A DNA stretch of 64,000 nucleotides from an uncultured Candidatus Melainabacteria bacterium (GCA_947364235.1 CANARY010000002.1:124001-188000), one strand, 5' to 3'; positions 9,159 to 17,707 are shown, counted from the stretch's first letter. The notes: generated by a model from the letters alone, not told the origin. Numbers and translations: made by a program.

Positions 9159-9380
9159 TTATTGATGATTAGCTATAAATAACTTATAAATTTCTACATC
9201 AAGAGCTTTTGCAATTAAAATTAAACGCTTCAAGCTTGGAGTTTTTTTACCTCTCTCTATTTCTGATAAATAATCTCTGGATATTCCACTAATCTCACTC
9301 AATTTTTCTTGTGTGAGATTTTTAATTTTTCTATAGTGTTTTATGTTCTCTATAACAATATTAATCGTGCTATTTGTCAT
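9159..9380 (-). CDS. small XRE-family helix-turn-helix regulator
   Basis: A 73-residue protein that is almost entirely one HTH_3 (Cro/C1-type) domain. The helix-turn-helix reads LTQEKLSEISGISRDYLSEIERGKKTPSLKRL, with the usual conserved ERG-K-PS pattern after the recognition helix. It has no ligand or dimerisation domain, as in many autoregulated antitoxins and small repressors. No toxin gene adjoins it. It is divergent from the purine nucleoside phosphorylase gene, and the shared 128-bp intergenic region contains two copies of TTTTTTGTAGTA followed by AAATA-like sequence, which could be its binding sites (inference). Confidence 0.88.
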   Translation of the reverse strand: MTNSTINIVIENIKHYRKIKNLTQEKLSEISGISRDYLSEIERGKKTPSLKRLILIAKALDVEIYKLFIANHQ

Positions 9381-9392
9381 AAAATTATTTTA

Positions 9393-9486
9393 TTTTTTTG
9401 TAGTATTAAATATAACAGGCAATGAGCACGCATTGTAATAATTTTTGTAAATTATCTTTTTAAAATAAGTTTTTTGTAGTAAAATA
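9393..9486. promoter_or_regulatory. two direct repeats in the XRE-punA divergent promoter region
   Basis: TTTTTTGTAGTATTAAATA at 9394-9412 and TTTTTTGTAGTAAAATA at 9470-9486 share a 12-base core. They flank the divergent promoter region between the XRE gene and the phosphorylase gene. They are candidate operators; the second copy contains the small palindrome AGTA-AAA-TACT. Confidence 0.35.
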
Positions 9487-9508
9487 CTTTGCGGGGGATT
9501 TTAGTGTT

Positions 9509-10312
9509 ATGTTAAATAGTGCAGTAGAGTATATTAGGAGTAAAATTGACGGATTTAATCCGCAAATAGGTATAATCTTAGGCTCAGGGCTTGGAGATTT
9601 AGCAGACGAGTTTTGTAAAATTGCGATACCTTATTCTGATATTCCAGGATTTGAAGCTTCAACAGTTTCAGGGCACAAAGGAAGGCTTGTATTTGCTGAG
9701 ATTAACGGCAAAAAAGTTGTTATGATGCAGGGCAGATTTCATTTTTACGAAGGGCATTCAATCCAAAAAGTTGTGTTTCCTGTAAAAGTTATGAAAAAAC
9801 TTGGAGTTGAAACTCTTATTGTGACTAATGCAGCGGGCGGCGTAAATCCGGCGTTCAATCCTTCTGATTTGATGATTATTACTGACCATATAAACTATAT
9901 GGGTGTAAATCCGCTGATTGGCTTAAACGACGACAGTATGGGCGATAGATTCCCTGATATGAGTGAGGTGTATACGCTTGAATATATTGAGCTTGTTAAA
10001 AAGATTGCGTCAAAGCTTGGAGTTGATTTGCAAGAAGGAGTTTACATGGCTCTTACAGGACCGTCTTATGAGACTCCGGCAGAAGTCCGTATGGCAAGAG
10101 TAATCGGTGCTGATGCAGTAGGGATGTCAACTGTGCCGGAAGCTGTGACGGCTTCTTGGGCGGGGATGAAAGTTATCGGCTTAAGCTGTATTTGTAATTC
10201 TGCAGCAGGAGTAAGTACCGTAGGGCTTTCGCATTCAGATGTTATTCATGCGGCAAATGCTGCAAAAGACAGGTTTAAAAAATTGGTTAAAGAAGTAATT
10301 AAAGAAATATAG
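9509..10312 (+). CDS. punA: purine nucleoside phosphorylase (inosine/guanosine type)
   Basis: Splits purine nucleosides with phosphate into base and ribose-1-phosphate for purine salvage. The 267 residues match the trimeric PNP class. Visible motifs are GSGLGDLAD (phosphate-binding Ser), SGHKGRL, the QGRFHFYEGH block, TNAAGGVNP and GPSYETPAEVRM, with SCICNSAAG near the end. The ATG follows a GGGGG-rich ribosome site. A perfect 15-bp GC-rich hairpin follows eight bases after the stop codon, before the rqcP-like gene. It could be controlled by the divergent XRE regulator (inference). Confidence 0.95.
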   Translation: MLNSAVEYIRSKIDGFNPQIGIILGSGLGDLADEFCKIAIPYSDIPGFEASTVSGHKGRLVFAEINGKKVVMMQGRFHFYEGHSIQKVVFPVKVMKKLGVETLIVTNAAGGVNPAFNPSDLMIITDHINYMGVNPLIGLNDDSMGDRFPDMSEVYTLEYIELVKKIASKLGVDLQEGVYMALTGPSYETPAEVRMARVIGADAVGMSTVPEAVTASWAGMKVIGLSCICNSAAGVSTVGLSHSDVIHAANAAKDRFKKLVKEVIKEI

Positions 10313-10319
10313 TTATACT

Positions 10320-10353
10320 GCGGGCGGGCGTTGTATTTACAACGCCCGCCCGC
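10320..10353. terminator. perfect 15-bp GC-rich stem-loop
   Basis: GCGGGCGGGCGTTGT and its exact reverse complement flank an ATTT loop. It is by far the most GC-rich stretch of the surrounding region. It has no T-run on either side, so it may be a Rho-independent-like attenuator, an RNA-stability element or a repeat rather than a classical terminator. Confidence 0.55.
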
Positions 10354-10368
10354 TCAAGGAAATATTCA

Positions 10369-10617
10369 ATGAGATTAGACAAATTTTTAAAAGTTTCAAG
10401 ATTGATAAAACGCAGAACAGTTGCAAATACTGTTTCTGAAATGGGGCGTGTGCTTGTGAACGGAAATCCGGCAAAGCCTGCAAAACAGCTTAAAGCCGGT
10501 GATATAATAGAGATTGAGTATTCAAACAGAGTTGAAAAAGTTGAAGTATTGATTATTCCATCTGGAAACGTAAGTGTTCAGGAAGCATCGACTTTGTACA
10601 AAGAGATTGGAGAATAG
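10369..10617 (+). CDS. rqcP: S4-domain RNA-binding protein, RqcP/HslR-like
   Basis: An 82-residue protein consisting of a single S4 domain. Key features are MRLDKFLKVSRLIKRRTVAN at the start, MGRVLVNGNPAKPAKQLKAGD and a terminal beta strand. RqcP (YabO) works with RqcH in ribosome-associated quality control, stabilising the P-site tRNA during alanine tailing; HslR binds split 50S subunits. The short length and the LDKFLK N-terminus favour RqcP. No rqcH is in the window. The next gene starts one base after the stop codon. Confidence 0.85.
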   Translation: MRLDKFLKVSRLIKRRTVANTVSEMGRVLVNGNPAKPAKQLKAGDIIEIEYSNRVEKVEVLIIPSGNVSVQEASTLYKEIGE

Positions 10618-10618
10618 A

Positions 10619-11035
10619 ATGCCTGTTATTAATGAATATTTTACAATTAATACACGCGGTAATAATGATATTATTAATATTACAAAACACGTTCAAAACT
10701 GCGTTTATCAGCACGCTTTAAAAGATGCGCTTGTGTGTGTTTCTATTCAGGGAAGTACTTCTGCTGTAACTACGATTGAGTACGAAGAAGGCTTGATAAA
10801 AGACTTAAAAGAAGCTTTAGAGAGAATTGCACCGACAGGAGCTGAGTATCATCACGATGAGATTTGGCACGACGGTAACGGTTATGCGCATGTAAGAGCT
10901 GCAATTATTGGAAGCTCTGTTAATATTGCGCTTAAAGACGGGCTTTTAAATCTTGGTACATGGCAGCAGGTTGTGCTTTTGGATTTTGATAATAAACAAC
11001 GTTCAAGAAATATTACTGTACAGATTGTGTATTAA
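10619..11035 (+). CDS. YjbQ/UPF0047-family protein
   Basis: A 138-residue protein of the conserved YjbQ family. These proteins can weakly replace thiamin phosphate synthase in vivo, but their real role is unsettled. Visible family motifs are SIQGSTSAVTTIEYE, the histidine-rich YHHDEIWHDGNGYAHVRAA stretch and the terminal LLDFDNKQRSR. The frame is open further upstream, but the ATG at 10619 with GGAG six bases before it, just after the rqcP stop, is the natural start. It is probably cotranscribed with rqcP. Confidence 0.9.
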   Translation: MPVINEYFTINTRGNNDIINITKHVQNCVYQHALKDALVCVSIQGSTSAVTTIEYEEGLIKDLKEALERIAPTGAEYHHDEIWHDGNGYAHVRAAIIGSSVNIALKDGLLNLGTWQQVVLLDFDNKQRSRNITVQIVY

Positions 11036-11052
11036 TATGATAATATAAATTT

Positions 11053-11766
11053 ATGTTAAATCTGTATATTACATCTTCCAATCGTAAGGAAGGCAAAACT
11101 TTTTTGACTGCGGGACTTGCTGCAACTATGCAGAGCCTGGGGTATTCAACGAGTGTATATAAGCCTATTCAAACTTCGGGGATTGAACGTAACGGATTTA
11201 TGCAGTCACCTGATTTGACTTATGTTAAGACGATTGATCCGTATATAAATACGCATTTTTCGTATCTTTTTAAGTCAAACCTTGAGCCGCTCATTGCTTC
11301 TGAGTTAGAAAATGAGCCTATTGAAACTGAGCTTATATCAAAAGAGTTTGCAAAGATTACGGCAATGGGCGATTGTACTATTATTGACGGAGATGGGGGG
11401 CTTTTAAGCCCGATTGCTCCTGCTGTGCAGACAGCGGATTTAGTAAAAAAACTTCAAATTCCGCTTCTCTTTGTAGTAACTCCTAGAGAAGATTCAATTA
11501 ACGACACTTTGCTTTCGATTTATACAGCGCAGGAAAAAGGGATTGATATTAGAGGGGTTGTTATTAATAATATTACAGATGACTGTCCAAAAAACCTTTT
11601 GAATGCTATTCCAAGGGTGATTGAAGAGTATACTAATGTAAAAATTTTAGGGTTAATTTCTCATTTAGAAGGAAAATTTTCTCCGGAAGATTTGATTACC
11701 GGAATTGTAAATGGAGTAGATATTGAAAGTATCTTTAATGTAAAGATAGAAAAACTGGAACTATGA
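11053..11766 (+). CDS. bioD: dethiobiotin synthetase-like protein (BioD)
   Basis: P-loop ATPase of the MinD/ParA-like BioD family, 237 residues. BioD closes the ureido ring of dethiobiotin in biotin synthesis. The N-terminus has a P-loop-like TSSNRKEGKTFL, followed by SVYKPIQTSG, matching the substrate-binding YKP-Q-G motif of BioD. The usual VEGAGG is here IDGDGG, a small change next to the active site. A BioD-like domain also occurs in phosphotransacetylase fusions, so a different role is possible. bioA, bioB and a classical bioF are not in the window. rsmD overlaps the end by four bases (ATGA). There is no clear ribosome site; a GATAAT box lies eight bases before the ATG. Confidence 0.8.
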   Translation: MLNLYITSSNRKEGKTFLTAGLAATMQSLGYSTSVYKPIQTSGIERNGFMQSPDLTYVKTIDPYINTHFSYLFKSNLEPLIASELENEPIETELISKEFAKITAMGDCTIIDGDGGLLSPIAPAVQTADLVKKLQIPLLFVVTPREDSINDTLLSIYTAQEKGIDIRGVVINNITDDCPKNLLNAIPRVIEEYTNVKILGLISHLEGKFSPEDLITGIVNGVDIESIFNVKIEKLEL

Positions 11767-12278
11767 TAATAACTGCTGGTATTTATAAGGGACGCAAGCT
11801 TGTTGTTCCGGATGAAAATATAACGCGTCCTACACTTTCAAAGGTCAGGATGGGAGTTTTTAACGCTCTTTTTTCTATGCTTGGAGGATTTGAAGGCAGG
11901 ACTTTTCTTGATGTTTTCGGCGGTTCCGGAGTAATGGGCCTGGAAGCGCTTTCACGCGGGTTTAGCTGTGTTAAAGTTTTTGAAAAAAATCCAAGAGCAG
12001 CGGCTGTTATTAAAAAAAATTACTCCGTTTTAGGACTTAAGCCTGATTTACAAATCGGCGACAGTACAAAACTTATTCAAAAGCTTGAAGATGAGTACGA
12101 TGTAGTGTATATCGACCCGCCTTATATGTCTGAAGAGCTTTACAAAGCGGTTTTGTCAAATATAAAAGGTAAGGTAATTATTGTTGAAGGTATAAAAGAT
12201 TTTGATTTTGAAGGGTTTGAGCTTATAAAATCAAAAAGTTACGGCGGAAAATTTATCAGTTACTTAAGAATTGGTTAA
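11763..12278 (+). CDS. rsmD: 16S rRNA (guanine-966-N2)-methyltransferase
   Basis: Rossmann-fold SAM methyltransferase that methylates G966 in 16S rRNA during 30S assembly. The 171 residues contain the N-terminal GIYKGRKL and RPTLSKVRMGVFN, motif I TFLDVFGGSGVMGLEALSRG and the N6/N2-type catalytic motif YIDPPY. It begins inside the end of bioD. It is a normal-length member of the family with all key motifs intact. Confidence 0.95.
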   Translation: MIITAGIYKGRKLVVPDENITRPTLSKVRMGVFNALFSMLGGFEGRTFLDVFGGSGVMGLEALSRGFSCVKVFEKNPRAAAVIKKNYSVLGLKPDLQIGDSTKLIQKLEDEYDVVYIDPPYMSEELYKAVLSNIKGKVIIVEGIKDFDFEGFELIKSKSYGGKFISYLRIG

Positions 12279-12345
12279 ATTTCCAATATAAAAATTTACA
12301 GATATGAAATAAAATGCCATAGTTGAAGGCAGAAAAGGAAGACAA

Positions 12346-13623
12346 ATGCTAGATTTAACATCAGAAAAGAAGTTTATGAATTTAAAGTTTGAAAACTTTA
12401 TTGACACATTAGAAGGCGAAGATATATTTGGAAAAACTGAGCGCCTTGATGAAGTTTTATCAAGCGGGGTTATGACCGGAAATGAAGCTCTCGGAATGGT
12501 TACAATGAATAAAGTTTCAGCTGAATCTAAGATTAAAGAAAAAGATGGTGAAATTCATGATGTTATTATGCTGGGCTCAAACTCTTATTTGAACTTGTCT
12601 GCACACCCTCAGGTTATGGAAGGTGCAAGGAAAGCGCTTGAAGAATTCGGCTACGGAATGGGAGCTGTTTCAAATTATGCAGGTATTACAGAAATACATA
12701 AGGAGCTTGAAGCAAGAATCGCAAAATTTTACGGCGCAGAAGATTGCATTGTTTTTCCAAGCGGTTACGGTGCTAACGTTGGTATTGTTTCAGCGCTTTG
12801 CGGCAAGAATGATGTAATTATAAACGATGCGGCAAATCACGCTTCAATTTTTGACGGATGTATGCTTTCCGGAGCTGAAATTAAAGTTTTTCCGCATAGA
12901 GATATGAAATATTTAGAAAGAATTTTATCAAGGCTGTCAGAAGAAAAAAAAGGCAGGTTAATAATCACAGACGGTGTTTTCTCAATGGATGGCGATATGG
13001 CGCCTCTTGATAAGATTGTTGAGCTTGCGCAAAAATACAACTGCAGAGTTATGGTGGATGATGCTCACGGTGTTGGTATTGTAGGTAAAACCGGACGCGG
13101 AACTGCAGAACATTTTGGTGTAATGGATAAAGTTGATTTGCATGTCGGAATGCTGAGCAAAGGACCCGGAGGTTTGGGAGGATATTGCGCAGCTTCAAGG
13201 CAAATTATCCAATATTTAAGGCTGTATGCAAGAAGTTATTTCTTCTCAACTGCACTTCCTGCTTCTGTTGCTGGCGGGCTCAATGAAGTGTTTAAACTTC
13301 TTGAAACTGATACTGCTGGTCGTGATAAGCTCTGGCAGAATACAGAATATTTGAAATCAAAACTGCTTGAAAAGGGATTTGATATCGGGCATTCTCAGTC
13401 AGCTGTTGTACCTGTTATGGTTTACAGCGAGCCTGTACTATTTGAAATGTATGAAAAACTTAGAAGACGCGGGGTTTATGTAAATATTGTTACTTATCCG
13501 GCTGTAAGACGCAAAGAATGCAGGCTTAGATTATGTACAATGAAAGAACTTACTTTTGAGCAGATTGATAAAGCAGTTGAAATTATTGCTGAACTTGGTC
13601 GTGAGTATGGACTCATCTCGTAA
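12346..13623 (+). CDS. alpha-oxoamine synthase (serine palmitoyltransferase/KAPA synthase-like)
   Basis: PLP enzyme that condenses an amino acid with an acyl thioester and loses CO2. The 425 residues are longer than typical BioF (about 385) because of an N-terminal extension, as in bacterial serine palmitoyltransferase. Seen motifs: MLGSNSYLNLSAHP, the VFPSGYGANVG cofactor-stacking region with NHASIFDG, VDDAHGVGIVGKTGRG, and the lysine loop MLSKGPGGLGGY (usual form SKA-G--GGY). The C-terminal GVYVNIVTYPAV resembles the YVN region of serine palmitoyltransferases. Downstream, an SDR gene overlaps by 17 bases. A bioD-like gene 0.6 kb upstream makes a BioF role also possible. Family certain, substrate not. 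Confidence 0.75.
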   Translation: MLDLTSEKKFMNLKFENFIDTLEGEDIFGKTERLDEVLSSGVMTGNEALGMVTMNKVSAESKIKEKDGEIHDVIMLGSNSYLNLSAHPQVMEGARKALEEFGYGMGAVSNYAGITEIHKELEARIAKFYGAEDCIVFPSGYGANVGIVSALCGKNDVIINDAANHASIFDGCMLSGAEIKVFPHRDMKYLERILSRLSEEKKGRLIITDGVFSMDGDMAPLDKIVELAQKYNCRVMVDDAHGVGIVGKTGRGTAEHFGVMDKVDLHVGMLSKGPGGLGGYCAASRQIIQYLRLYARSYFFSTALPASVAGGLNEVFKLLETDTAGRDKLWQNTEYLKSKLLEKGFDIGHSQSAVVPVMVYSEPVLFEMYEKLRRRGVYVNIVTYPAVRRKECRLRLCTMKELTFEQIDKAVEIIAELGREYGLIS

Positions 13624-14536
13624 AACTGTTTTTGTTACAGGAGCTGCCGGGTTTATCGGGCTGAATATTGTTAAAGCTTATGTTGAAGCCGGATGGTATG
13701 TTTATGCGCTTGTGCATAAAACAATGCCTGATGAGCTTAAGATGCTTCCAAATATTAAGGTTGTTCAGGGTGATGCTTCTGATGAAAACTCGCTTCCTGA
13801 GTTAAAAGTTGATGTTGTTGTCCATGCGGCGGGTTTAGCATCTGATATCGGGTGTGATGAAGAATTTCGGAAAATAAATTTTGAACCGGTAAAATATTTG
13901 TCTAAAATTCCGGAGAAAAAATTTATTTATATTTCATCAACAGATGTTTACGGAATAAAAGATTTTGAAGATGCGGATGAAAATACACCGTTATTAGAGT
14001 TTCCAAAAAATCCTTACCCAAAATACAAGATAGCATCGGAACTGTGGCTTAAAGAAAACTGTAAACGTTATGTAATTATACGTCCTGCTGCTGTTTGGGG
14101 TGAAGGAGATAAGACGCTTGAAAAAAGAGTTGTTGATTTTTTAAAAATATCTCCTTTTATTGTTCATTTCGGCAAATGGCGCGGAAAAAACCGCTGGCCG
14201 CTTGCAAATGTTAAAAATGTTGCTGATGTTATTGTAAAAGTTAGTGAAATTGATGATTTTGACAATCAAGCAGTTAATATTATCGACTCTGAATTTACCA
14301 CGATTGACGGGTATTACCGGATGGCTGCAGAAAAATATTTTCCTCAAAAAAGTTTTAAAGAGGTTTATTTTCCACTCTGGTTTGGAAAAACGATTGGTAT
14401 GGTTTCTACTTTGATTTCTAATATGCTGAAACGTAAGCATCCAATTTTTGACCCGACTTTTTATGCGGTACATCATGTAAGCTCAAATCTTGATTTTTCT
14501 TCTAAAAAAATGAATGAAATTTTGCGCCGGAAATAA
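13607..14536 (+). CDS. extended SDR / NAD-dependent epimerase-dehydratase
   Basis: A 309-residue extended short-chain dehydrogenase. The Rossmann motif is VTGAAGFIG, the catalytic region is YISSTDVYG, and the Y-x3-K pair is seen in NPYPKYKIASE. The C-terminal half has WGEGDKTLEKRV and basic/hydrophobic residues (FGKTIGMVSTLISNMLKRK) that could touch the membrane. The ATG at 13607 overlaps the alpha-oxoamine synthase by 17 bases, so translation is probably coupled. In Caulobacter an epimerase-like SDR (CerR) follows serine palmitoyltransferase as a ceramide reductase; this pair could be analogous (inference). A sugar epimerase or 3-beta-HSD-like role is the alternative. Confidence 0.75.
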   Translation: MDSSRKTVFVTGAAGFIGLNIVKAYVEAGWYVYALVHKTMPDELKMLPNIKVVQGDASDENSLPELKVDVVVHAAGLASDIGCDEEFRKINFEPVKYLSKIPEKKFIYISSTDVYGIKDFEDADENTPLLEFPKNPYPKYKIASELWLKENCKRYVIIRPAAVWGEGDKTLEKRVVDFLKISPFIVHFGKWRGKNRWPLANVKNVADVIVKVSEIDDFDNQAVNIIDSEFTTIDGYYRMAAEKYFPQKSFKEVYFPLWFGKTIGMVSTLISNMLKRKHPIFDPTFYAVHHVSSNLDFSSKKMNEILRRK

Positions 14537-14551
14537 CTTTTGTATTATAAT
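14522..14551 (+). promoter_or_regulatory. probable sigma-70 promoter for the mur cluster
   Basis: TTGCGC (14522-14527) and TATAAT (14546-14551) are separated by 18 bases. They sit just ahead of the murC ribosome site (GAGAGG) and overlap the end of the SDR gene. Confidence 0.5.
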
Positions 14552-14577
14552 AGTTTCTGGGAAATGAGAGGTTTAAT

Positions 14578-15909
14578 GTGGCAAAATATCATTTTATAGC
14601 AATTGGCGGAATAGGGATGAGCGGACTTGCAAAGTATTTGCTAGAAGACGGGCATACTGTTTCAGGTTCAGATATTGCAGATTCAAAATATGTAGATAAA
14701 TTACGCGAAATGGGTGCAGAGGTGAGTGTTGGACATTCTGCTGACAATGTACCTGAAGGCGCGATTGTAATAAAAAGTACAGCGATTAGAGATAACAATC
14801 CTGAAGTAATTCGAGCAAAAGAGCTGGGGCTTCCAATTTATCACCGTTCGGATTTACTTAAAGAAATCGCAGAACGGGCACAGCAAGAGGGTAATGACGG
14901 TGGCAAATGTTTCATAGGTTTTTCAGGTACTCACGGTAAAACTACAACAAGCGGGCTTGCTTCTTATGTTTTGGATAAAGCAGGGCTTGAACCATCTTTT
15001 GTTGACGGCGGAATTATTCCTGAGCTTAATACAAACGCACAGCATAGAGGCGGAAAATATTTTGTTGCAGAGCTTGATGAAAGTGATGGAACTATAGTTA
15101 AGTATTCTCCTGATATTCTTGTAATCAATAATCTTGAAGAAGATCATATTGATTTTTATACAAATGGTATGAGTGATTTGGTTGAAACGTTTAATTGTAT
15201 AGTTTCTCAATCAAAAAAAGTTATTGCTAATAATGATAATGAAGGTATTAAGCTTTTAAAAGGTGATTTTATTACCTTTGGTTTAAATGATGCTGATTAT
15301 ACTGCTAAAAGCATTAATAACGAATCTCTTGAAATTTATCACCACGGAGAGCTATTAACTACAGTCAAGATACAGCTTGCGGGTATTCATAATGTTTATA
15401 ATACTTTAGCTGTTGTTGCAGCGTTAAATGAAGCCGGGGTTGATGTAAAACAAATTGCACAATTCTTTTATCCATTTACCGGCATGGGAAGACGGTTTCA
15501 GAAAGTTTGCGAGTTTGATGGTATTCAAGTTTATGATGATTATGCTCATCATCCGACTGAAATTAAAGCAGCGCTCCAAGCAGCGGCTTCAAAGTTTGGT
15601 AAAGAAAATGTTGCTGCAGTTTTTCAGCCGCATAGATTTACAAGGCTTCAGGCTTTATGGAGTGAGTTTAAAATGGCATTTGAAAACTCAGGGCGTATTA
15701 TTGTAACTGATGTTTACGCAGCATCAGAAGACCCGTTAGAAGGAGTAAATTCTGAAAAATTTGCGTCAGAACTGCCAAATAGCGAATATATTTCAGGAAG
15801 TATGCAGGAAGTTGCGCAAAAACTTAAGCCGACGCTTAAATCAGGCGATGTTGTTGTAGGGCTTGGAGCTGGTACTATTACTAATCTTGGTAAAGAGCTA
15901 TGCAGATAA
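14578..15909 (+). CDS. murC: UDP-N-acetylmuramate--L-alanine ligase
   Basis: Adds the first amino acid of the peptidoglycan stem peptide in the cytoplasm. The 443 residues show the MurC N-terminal domain FIAIGGIGMSGLAKYLL with GSDI, the ATP site GFSGTHGKTTT, the ELDESDGT motif, NNLEEDH-D and the C-terminal YDDYAHHPTE and FQPHRFTR motifs. The start is GTG at 14578, with GAGAGG nine bases upstream; the overlapping ATG at 14576 is out of frame. It opens the murC-murB-ddl-ftsQ-hemW cluster, whose members overlap by 1-34 bases. Confidence 0.97.
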   Translation: MAKYHFIAIGGIGMSGLAKYLLEDGHTVSGSDIADSKYVDKLREMGAEVSVGHSADNVPEGAIVIKSTAIRDNNPEVIRAKELGLPIYHRSDLLKEIAERAQQEGNDGGKCFIGFSGTHGKTTTSGLASYVLDKAGLEPSFVDGGIIPELNTNAQHRGGKYFVAELDESDGTIVKYSPDILVINNLEEDHIDFYTNGMSDLVETFNCIVSQSKKVIANNDNEGIKLLKGDFITFGLNDADYTAKSINNESLEIYHHGELLTTVKIQLAGIHNVYNTLAVVAALNEAGVDVKQIAQFFYPFTGMGRRFQKVCEFDGIQVYDDYAHHPTEIKAALQAAASKFGKENVAAVFQPHRFTRLQALWSEFKMAFENSGRIIVTDVYAASEDPLEGVNSEKFASELPNSEYISGSMQEVAQKLKPTLKSGDVVVGLGAGTITNLGKELCR

Positions 15910-16808
15910 AAGAAGATTTTGAAATAAAAAATTTAACAACTTATAAAATCGGAGGAAAAGTTCGGAAAGTTTATTTTCCAGAAACTCAGGAAGAGTTTTC
16001 TGCTCTTTTGCGTGAGCTCGACGAATACATTGTTCTTGGCGGATGTTCCAATGTTTTGTTTTCTTCGAATGGTTTAGACGGAAACTTGATTTTTACAACA
16101 GAGATGAAGAACTTTGAAATTCGAGGAAATAATGTTTTTGCAGCTTGCGGCGTGAAAGCTCCTTTATTAGCGCAAAAAGCAGCTGAAAATTCACTTACCG
16201 GCATGGAATTTTTAATTGGATTGCCCGGTACAATCGGGGGAGCTGTTTATATGAATGCAGGAGCTCACGGACAGGCGGTTTCTGATACTCTTGTTTCTTG
16301 CTGTTTGTTTGATAAAGAAGCAAAAGAAGTTGTTTATAAGCAAAAATCTGATTTAAGCTTCGGGTATAGAACATCTGCTCTGCAAGGAGGAAGGTATGTT
16401 CTTTTGTTTGCGGAATTTGGTTTAAGAAAAGGTAATCAAGATGAAATAAAAAACTTGATGGAACGCAATTTAAGTTTTAGAAAATCCATTCAGCCATCAT
16501 TAGCTTATCCGAATGCAGGCAGTGTTTTTAAAAATCCTGAAAATGATTCTGCAGGCAGGCTTTTGGATAAAGCAGGGGTTAAAGAGTTTGACTTTGAGCG
16601 TGTAAGAGTCTGGGATAAGCACGCTAACTTTATTGTTAATAAAGGCGGAGCAGCATCTGAAGATGTACTTGAGCTTATGGTTAAGATGAAAAATAAAGTA
16701 AAAGAAATGTTTACGATTGATTTAATACCGGAGCAAATATTTCTTGGAAATATGAGTGAGAAAGAGGAAGAATTATGCAGTATACTATACAAAAAGAATC
16801 AAAAATAG
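15900..16808 (+). CDS. murB: UDP-N-acetylenolpyruvoylglucosamine reductase
   Basis: FAD- and NADPH-dependent reductase that makes UDP-MurNAc. The 302 residues contain the FAD site VLGGCSNVLFS, TGMEFLIGLPGTIGGAVYMNAG, the FGYRTSAL region and NAGSVFKNPE with the proton-donor Ser, followed by AGRLLDKAG and HANFIVNKG. It overlaps murC by 10 bases and ddl by 34 bases. The short region between GYR and the catalytic Ser suggests a type II-like MurB. Complete and probably functional. Confidence 0.96.
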   Translation: MQIKEDFEIKNLTTYKIGGKVRKVYFPETQEEFSALLRELDEYIVLGGCSNVLFSSNGLDGNLIFTTEMKNFEIRGNNVFAACGVKAPLLAQKAAENSLTGMEFLIGLPGTIGGAVYMNAGAHGQAVSDTLVSCCLFDKEAKEVVYKQKSDLSFGYRTSALQGGRYVLLFAEFGLRKGNQDEIKNLMERNLSFRKSIQPSLAYPNAGSVFKNPENDSAGRLLDKAGVKEFDFERVRVWDKHANFIVNKGGAASEDVLELMVKMKNKVKEMFTIDLIPEQIFLGNMSEKEEELCSILYKKNQK

Positions 16809-17707
16809 CCGTTTTATGCGGGGGAATGTCATCTGAACGTGAAATTTCTTTACGCTCCGGAAAAAATTGTCTTGCAGCTTTGCAAAGACTTGGTTATAAA
16901 AATGCAGAGATTGTAGATGTAACTCAGAATATAATGAATGATTTAAAAGGTTTTGAGTTCGCTTACAATACTCTTCATGGTAAATATGGCGAGGATGGCT
17001 GCATTCAAGGGATTTTAGAAATATTAAAAATTCCTTACACAGGGTGCGGAGTTATGTCTAGCGCAATTTGCATGAACAAAGAATACACTAAAAAAGTTAT
17101 GTCTACTGCCGGTTTACCGCTTATTAAGTCTGTTTATCTCCTTCCGGACGAAGACCCGGTTGAAAAAGTTAAAGAGCTTAATTACCCGTTGATGGTTAAA
17201 CCGGTTTCTGAAGGTTCAAGCTTTGGAATGGCAAAAGTTGATTGCGACGGTGAGCTTATTGATGCAGTTGAAAATGCAAGAAAATACAACGCTGATATTT
17301 TGATTGAAGAATATTTAGCCGGTATTTGTGCAACAGTAGGCGTGTTAGAAAAAGACGGCAAGCCTTTCTGTACAGAAATACTTGAGCTTCGCCCGAAAAA
17401 CGAATGGTATGATTATGAAGCGAAATACACAAAAGGTATGACAGAATTTATTCTGCCAGCGGAGCTTAGTTCCGAAATGACTGAGCAGGTTAAAAAGTAT
17501 GCAGTAGAAGCATTTAAAATTTGCGGATGTTCAGGAGTTTCAAGAGTAGACTTCTTGATTGTTGATGACATTCCTTATATACTAGAAGTTAATACAAATC
17601 CGGGTATGACAGATACAAGTGATTTGCCTGCTCAGGCAAAAGCTTGCGGAATTGATTATGATAATCTTGTTTTAATGATACTTAACAGCGCAGGGTTGAA
17701 CAAATAA
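16775..17707 (+). CDS. ddl: D-alanine--D-alanine ligase
   Basis: ATP-grasp ligase that makes the D-Ala-D-Ala dipeptide. The 310 residues show LCGGMSSEREISLRSG at the start, the NTLHGKYGEDG motif, GCGVMSSAICMNKEYTK, PVSEGSSFGM, EEYLAG and the metal-binding end LEVNTNPGMT. A strong GAGGAAG ribosome site inside the murB end supports the ATG at 16775, giving a 34-base overlap. ftsQ starts at the stop (TAATG). Confidence 0.96.
   Translation: MQYTIQKESKIAVLCGGMSSEREISLRSGKNCLAALQRLGYKNAEIVDVTQNIMNDLKGFEFAYNTLHGKYGEDGCIQGILEILKIPYTGCGVMSSAICMNKEYTKKVMSTAGLPLIKSVYLLPDEDPVEKVKELNYPLMVKPVSEGSSFGMAKVDCDGELIDAVENARKYNADILIEEYLAGICATVGVLEKDGKPFCTEILELRPKNEWYDYEAKYTKGMTEFILPAELSSEMTEQVKKYAVEAFKICGCSGVSRVDFLIVDDIPYILEVNTNPGMTDTSDLPAQAKACGIDYDNLVLMILNSAGLNK

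Noticed and set aside
9159-9380. Toxin-antitoxin pair with the XRE protein
   Set aside because: The neighbours are mlaD and a purine phosphorylase; no toxin-like ORF is present.
11053-13623. A biotin operon (bioD plus bioF)
   Set aside because: rsmD lies between, bioA and bioB are absent, and the synthase looks closer to serine palmitoyltransferase. Left open rather than claimed.
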